A stretch of DNA of 36,611 bases, taken from assembly GCA_020404105.1 (NCBI GenBank), contig JADBWH010000070.1:1-36611 (forward strand), read 5' to 3'. The notes under the pieces are model-generated. The model was not told where the DNA came from and ran no database searches. It saw only the letters and a program-made list of their open reading frames with translations. How positions within the stretch are numbered: the first letter of the stretch is position 1; each line of letters starts with the position of its first letter. This stretch comes from Pseudanabaena sp. M53BS1SP1A06MG. Lineage in GTDB: Bacteria; Cyanobacteriota; Cyanobacteriia; Pseudanabaenales; Pseudanabaenaceae. Shown in pieces: positions 33,722 through 36,611 of this stretch. The position numbers and the translations under genes are program-made.

Positions 33722-33910
33722 TTATTTTCCAAGTATATAGCGCTTTCCCAGCAAGTGCGGATGAATGCAATTAGGTTTGAGATCGTTGTCAATAATTTCT
33801 TGGAAACGCTCCTGTACTAACTTTTTTAGAGCTTCGGGTATTTTAGGACTTGGCTCTTTTTTTGGAGAATATACCCATTCATACTTTGATCTTGATTTCG
33901 ATCTTGCCAT
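33722..33910 (-). CDS. Small protein of unknown function upstream of the herA-like gene
   Basis: A 62-residue basic protein (MARSKSRSKYEWVYSPKKEPSPKIPEALKKLVQERFQ...), ending 16 bp before the chosen herA-like start. The composition looks like real protein. It may be the N-terminal part of a longer cyanobacterial hypothetical that has been cut short, since the last residues (LLGKRYILGK) look unlike the rest. No function can be given. Confidence 0.5.
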   Translation of the reverse strand: MARSKSRSKYEWVYSPKKEPSPKIPEALKKLVQERFQEIIDNDLKPNCIHPHLLGKRYILGK

Positions 33911-34036
33911 TTCTCGAAGTCCTCTCTAAATCTTTGTTTTAAACGCGATGATGATCGTTTTTAAATTTAATTATTTTAGCCGACTACCCGTTCAGAGACT
34001 AAATGTAAAATAGTTGGATCAACATCATTTTTGATA

Positions 34037-34813
34037 ATGAAATTAACTTCTTCAGTCTTAGTAGCGATCGCGATCGCTACCACATTTTTGCCAAGAGCTT
34101 CTGAAGCTCTACCGAGGCTCAGCCTACAAAAAACGCAAAGTCATCAGACTCTAAATGCATCCTTAACTAAGCAGTCTCAAACAAGCCCAGTCTATTCCGT
34201 TCCACAGAATGCGATTCTACTGGAAGCGGTTAAGAATGAGGATTTGGATTTAGCGAAATTGGCTTTATCTCGAAACGCTGACCCTAATACTCTTGATAAC
34301 AATGAGGAAGAAGCCTTAAACGGTAGAGCTATTTTACAAATTGCGGCTGAGAACAATAGTCTGGAAATTGCCAAACTATTAATTGCCTATGGGGCAAATG
34401 TGAATGGTAATCCAAAATATACCTATATTGGCGGTACTCCCTTATCTACAGCCGCAGCTATGGGGCATCTGGAAATCGTGAAACTGTTAGTTAATAAAGG
34501 CTCCAAACTGGATCTGGCGGCTGATGGCGGATATACGGCGCTTGATGAAGCGATCGCTGAAAATCGGGCTGAGGTGGTGCAATTTTTATTAGAACGTGGC
34601 ATGAACCCTAACTATTATGTGGAGGGATATACGCCGCTTTATGATGCTGCTAGTCGTGGATATACCAACATTGTCCGTCTGCTAATCAAACATGGTGCGG
34701 ATGTCAATTTTGGTAATAGCTTTGCGAAACCGTTAGAGATCGCTATCAAAAAAAGCCATCTCGAAATTATTGACATCCTCAAAAAAGCAGGGGCAAGATC
34801 AGCCACTCTGTGA
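34037..34813 (+). CDS. Exported ankyrin-repeat protein
   Basis: The ATG at 34037 starts a clear signal peptide (MKLTSSVLVAIAIATTFLPRASEA); the frame is open from a TTG two codons earlier. After a short linker come about five ankyrin repeats: LLEAVKNEDLDLAKLALSRNADPN, LQIAAENNSLEIAKLLIAYGANVN, LSTAAAMGHLEIVKLLVNKGSKLD, LDEAIAENRAEVVQFLLERGMNPN and LYDAASRGYTNIVRLLIKHGADVN, plus a final partial repeat. Total length is 258 residues. Ankyrin arrays bind proteins; the partner is unknown. The sahH start follows 52 bp downstream. Confidence 0.88.
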   Translation: MKLTSSVLVAIAIATTFLPRASEALPRLSLQKTQSHQTLNASLTKQSQTSPVYSVPQNAILLEAVKNEDLDLAKLALSRNADPNTLDNNEEEALNGRAILQIAAENNSLEIAKLLIAYGANVNGNPKYTYIGGTPLSTAAAMGHLEIVKLLVNKGSKLDLAADGGYTALDEAIAENRAEVVQFLLERGMNPNYYVEGYTPLYDAASRGYTNIVRLLIKHGADVNFGNSFAKPLEIAIKKSHLEIIDILKKAGARSATL

Positions 34814-34823
34814 TGGGGATTAG

Positions 34824-36155
<1,332 letters not shown>

Positions 36156-36169
36156 TCAAAAAGTCAACG

Positions 36170-36196
36170 AAAAGGGAGCGCTTTGCGCTCCCTTTT
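36170..36196 (+). terminator. Terminator hairpin after adenosylhomocysteinase
   Basis: A perfect 12-bp stem (AAAAGGGAGCGC/GCGCTCCCTTTT) with a TTT loop lies 14 bp after the stop codon. The A/T ends let it work as a terminator; the GC-NNN-GC tip resembles the other hairpins. Confidence 0.75.
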
Positions 36197-36216
36197 CTGT
36201 CATTGCAATACTTCGC

Positions 36217-36286
36217 TATAGCGGTTTTCATTTTGCCTACGGCAAAATGAAAACTCAAAACTCTTAATGGGACTGATTTTTTGTTT
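36217..36286. repeat. Right end of an IS630-family element
   Basis: Begins TATAGCGGTTTTCATTTTGCC and contains an internal palindrome TTTTCATTTTGCC-TAC-GGCAAAATGAAAA. It runs directly into the transposase 3' end. The copy at 29630-29735 shows the same end without a gene. Confidence 0.7.
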
Positions 36287-36611
36287 TCAAATGAGCGTGG
36301 TACGAGCATCACATTCATAAAACCAGCCAAAGAAGTCAGATTCAGAAACAGAATTGAAAGCGAGAGTGATAGCCTCATGAAACTGCTCAGTGGTTATCGG
36401 AGCAATCGAACGCAGAATAGATTTGACTTTAGACCAAAACATCTCAATCGGTGATAAATCAGGAGAATAAGTGGGTAAGAAAATCAGTTTAGCGCCAGTA
36501 TGCTCAATCGCAGTTCTGACCTCATCGCTACAGTGGAGATTGAGATTGTCCATCACGACGACCATCGTATCGTTTAGCTGAGGTACAAGTACCTCAGTCA
36601 CATAAAACAAA
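36287..36611 (-). mobile_element. IS630-family transposase, C-terminal part (cut by the window edge)
   Basis: The visible C-terminal 107 residues include MVVVMDNLNLHCSDEVRTAIE (second catalytic D), KLIFLPTYSPDLSPIEMFWSKVK (catalytic DE region) and the usual helical tail. This is the DDE transposase of the IS630/Tc1-mariner superfamily. The reading frame is intact as far as visible and the element end is adjacent, so the copy could be complete beyond the window. Confidence 0.9.

Noticed and set aside
33706-33792. Longer N-terminus of the HerA-type ATPase
   Set aside because: It overlaps the small upstream ORF, and HerA proteins normally start close to the IGYILG-like strand encoded from 33705.

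Overview
The window looks like a chromosomal segment of a filamentous cyanobacterium, probably Pseudanabaena-like. The octamer GCGATCGC (HIP1) and its GCGATCG/CGATCGC halves recur throughout, inside genes and between them. The housekeeping genes are cyanobacterial in character (SLH-domain porin, clpS, sahH, a zinc-ribbon serine/threonine kinase). The assignment is inferred from gene content; no rRNA or tRNA gene is present to fix it.

Layout. 1-511: left edge with an IS1-family transposase fragment cut by another element. 634-3866 (minus): exported CHAT-domain protein and SLH/OprB-type porin. 4288-7884 (plus): protein kinase, exported amidase, glycine-zipper protein, ClpS. 8221-9777 (minus): AAA ATPase fused to a PD-(D/E)XK nuclease. 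10430-29515: defence island. 29972-33910 (minus): tandem ComFB-like protein, an hsdM remnant, a HerA-type ATPase and a small ORF. 34037-36155 (plus): exported ankyrin protein and adenosylhomocysteinase. Right edge: the 3' end of an IS630-family transposase.

The core of the island is a complete class 1 DISARM gene set: drmA (helicase), drmB (DUF1998), drmC (PLD), drmMI (Eco57I-type adenine methylase) and drmD (SNF2 helicase). DISARM is a known anti-phage system, but this layout is unusual. drmA-B-C lie on the plus strand and drmMI and drmD on the minus strand, with accessory genes between the core genes. A Uma2 nuclease gene sits between drmA and drmB. A second Uma2 gene and an MNT/HEPN pair follow drmC. 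A shortened DUF433 antitoxin-like gene and an Rpn-type nuclease separate drmMI from drmD. The drmMI frame carries five low-complexity or repeat insertions, all in frame, one directly before the catalytic NPPF motif.

The non-coding DNA is dominated by small palindromic elements of several families: MITEs with AGGACTTACGCA ends; GTAGGGG(C/T)A(A/G)AGCATT elements; an IS630-end-derived element; polypyrimidine elements; and long perfect hairpins sharing a GC-NNC-GC tip with different arms. Within families the arms change together so that pairing is kept. I saw no CRISPR array, tRNA or rRNA.
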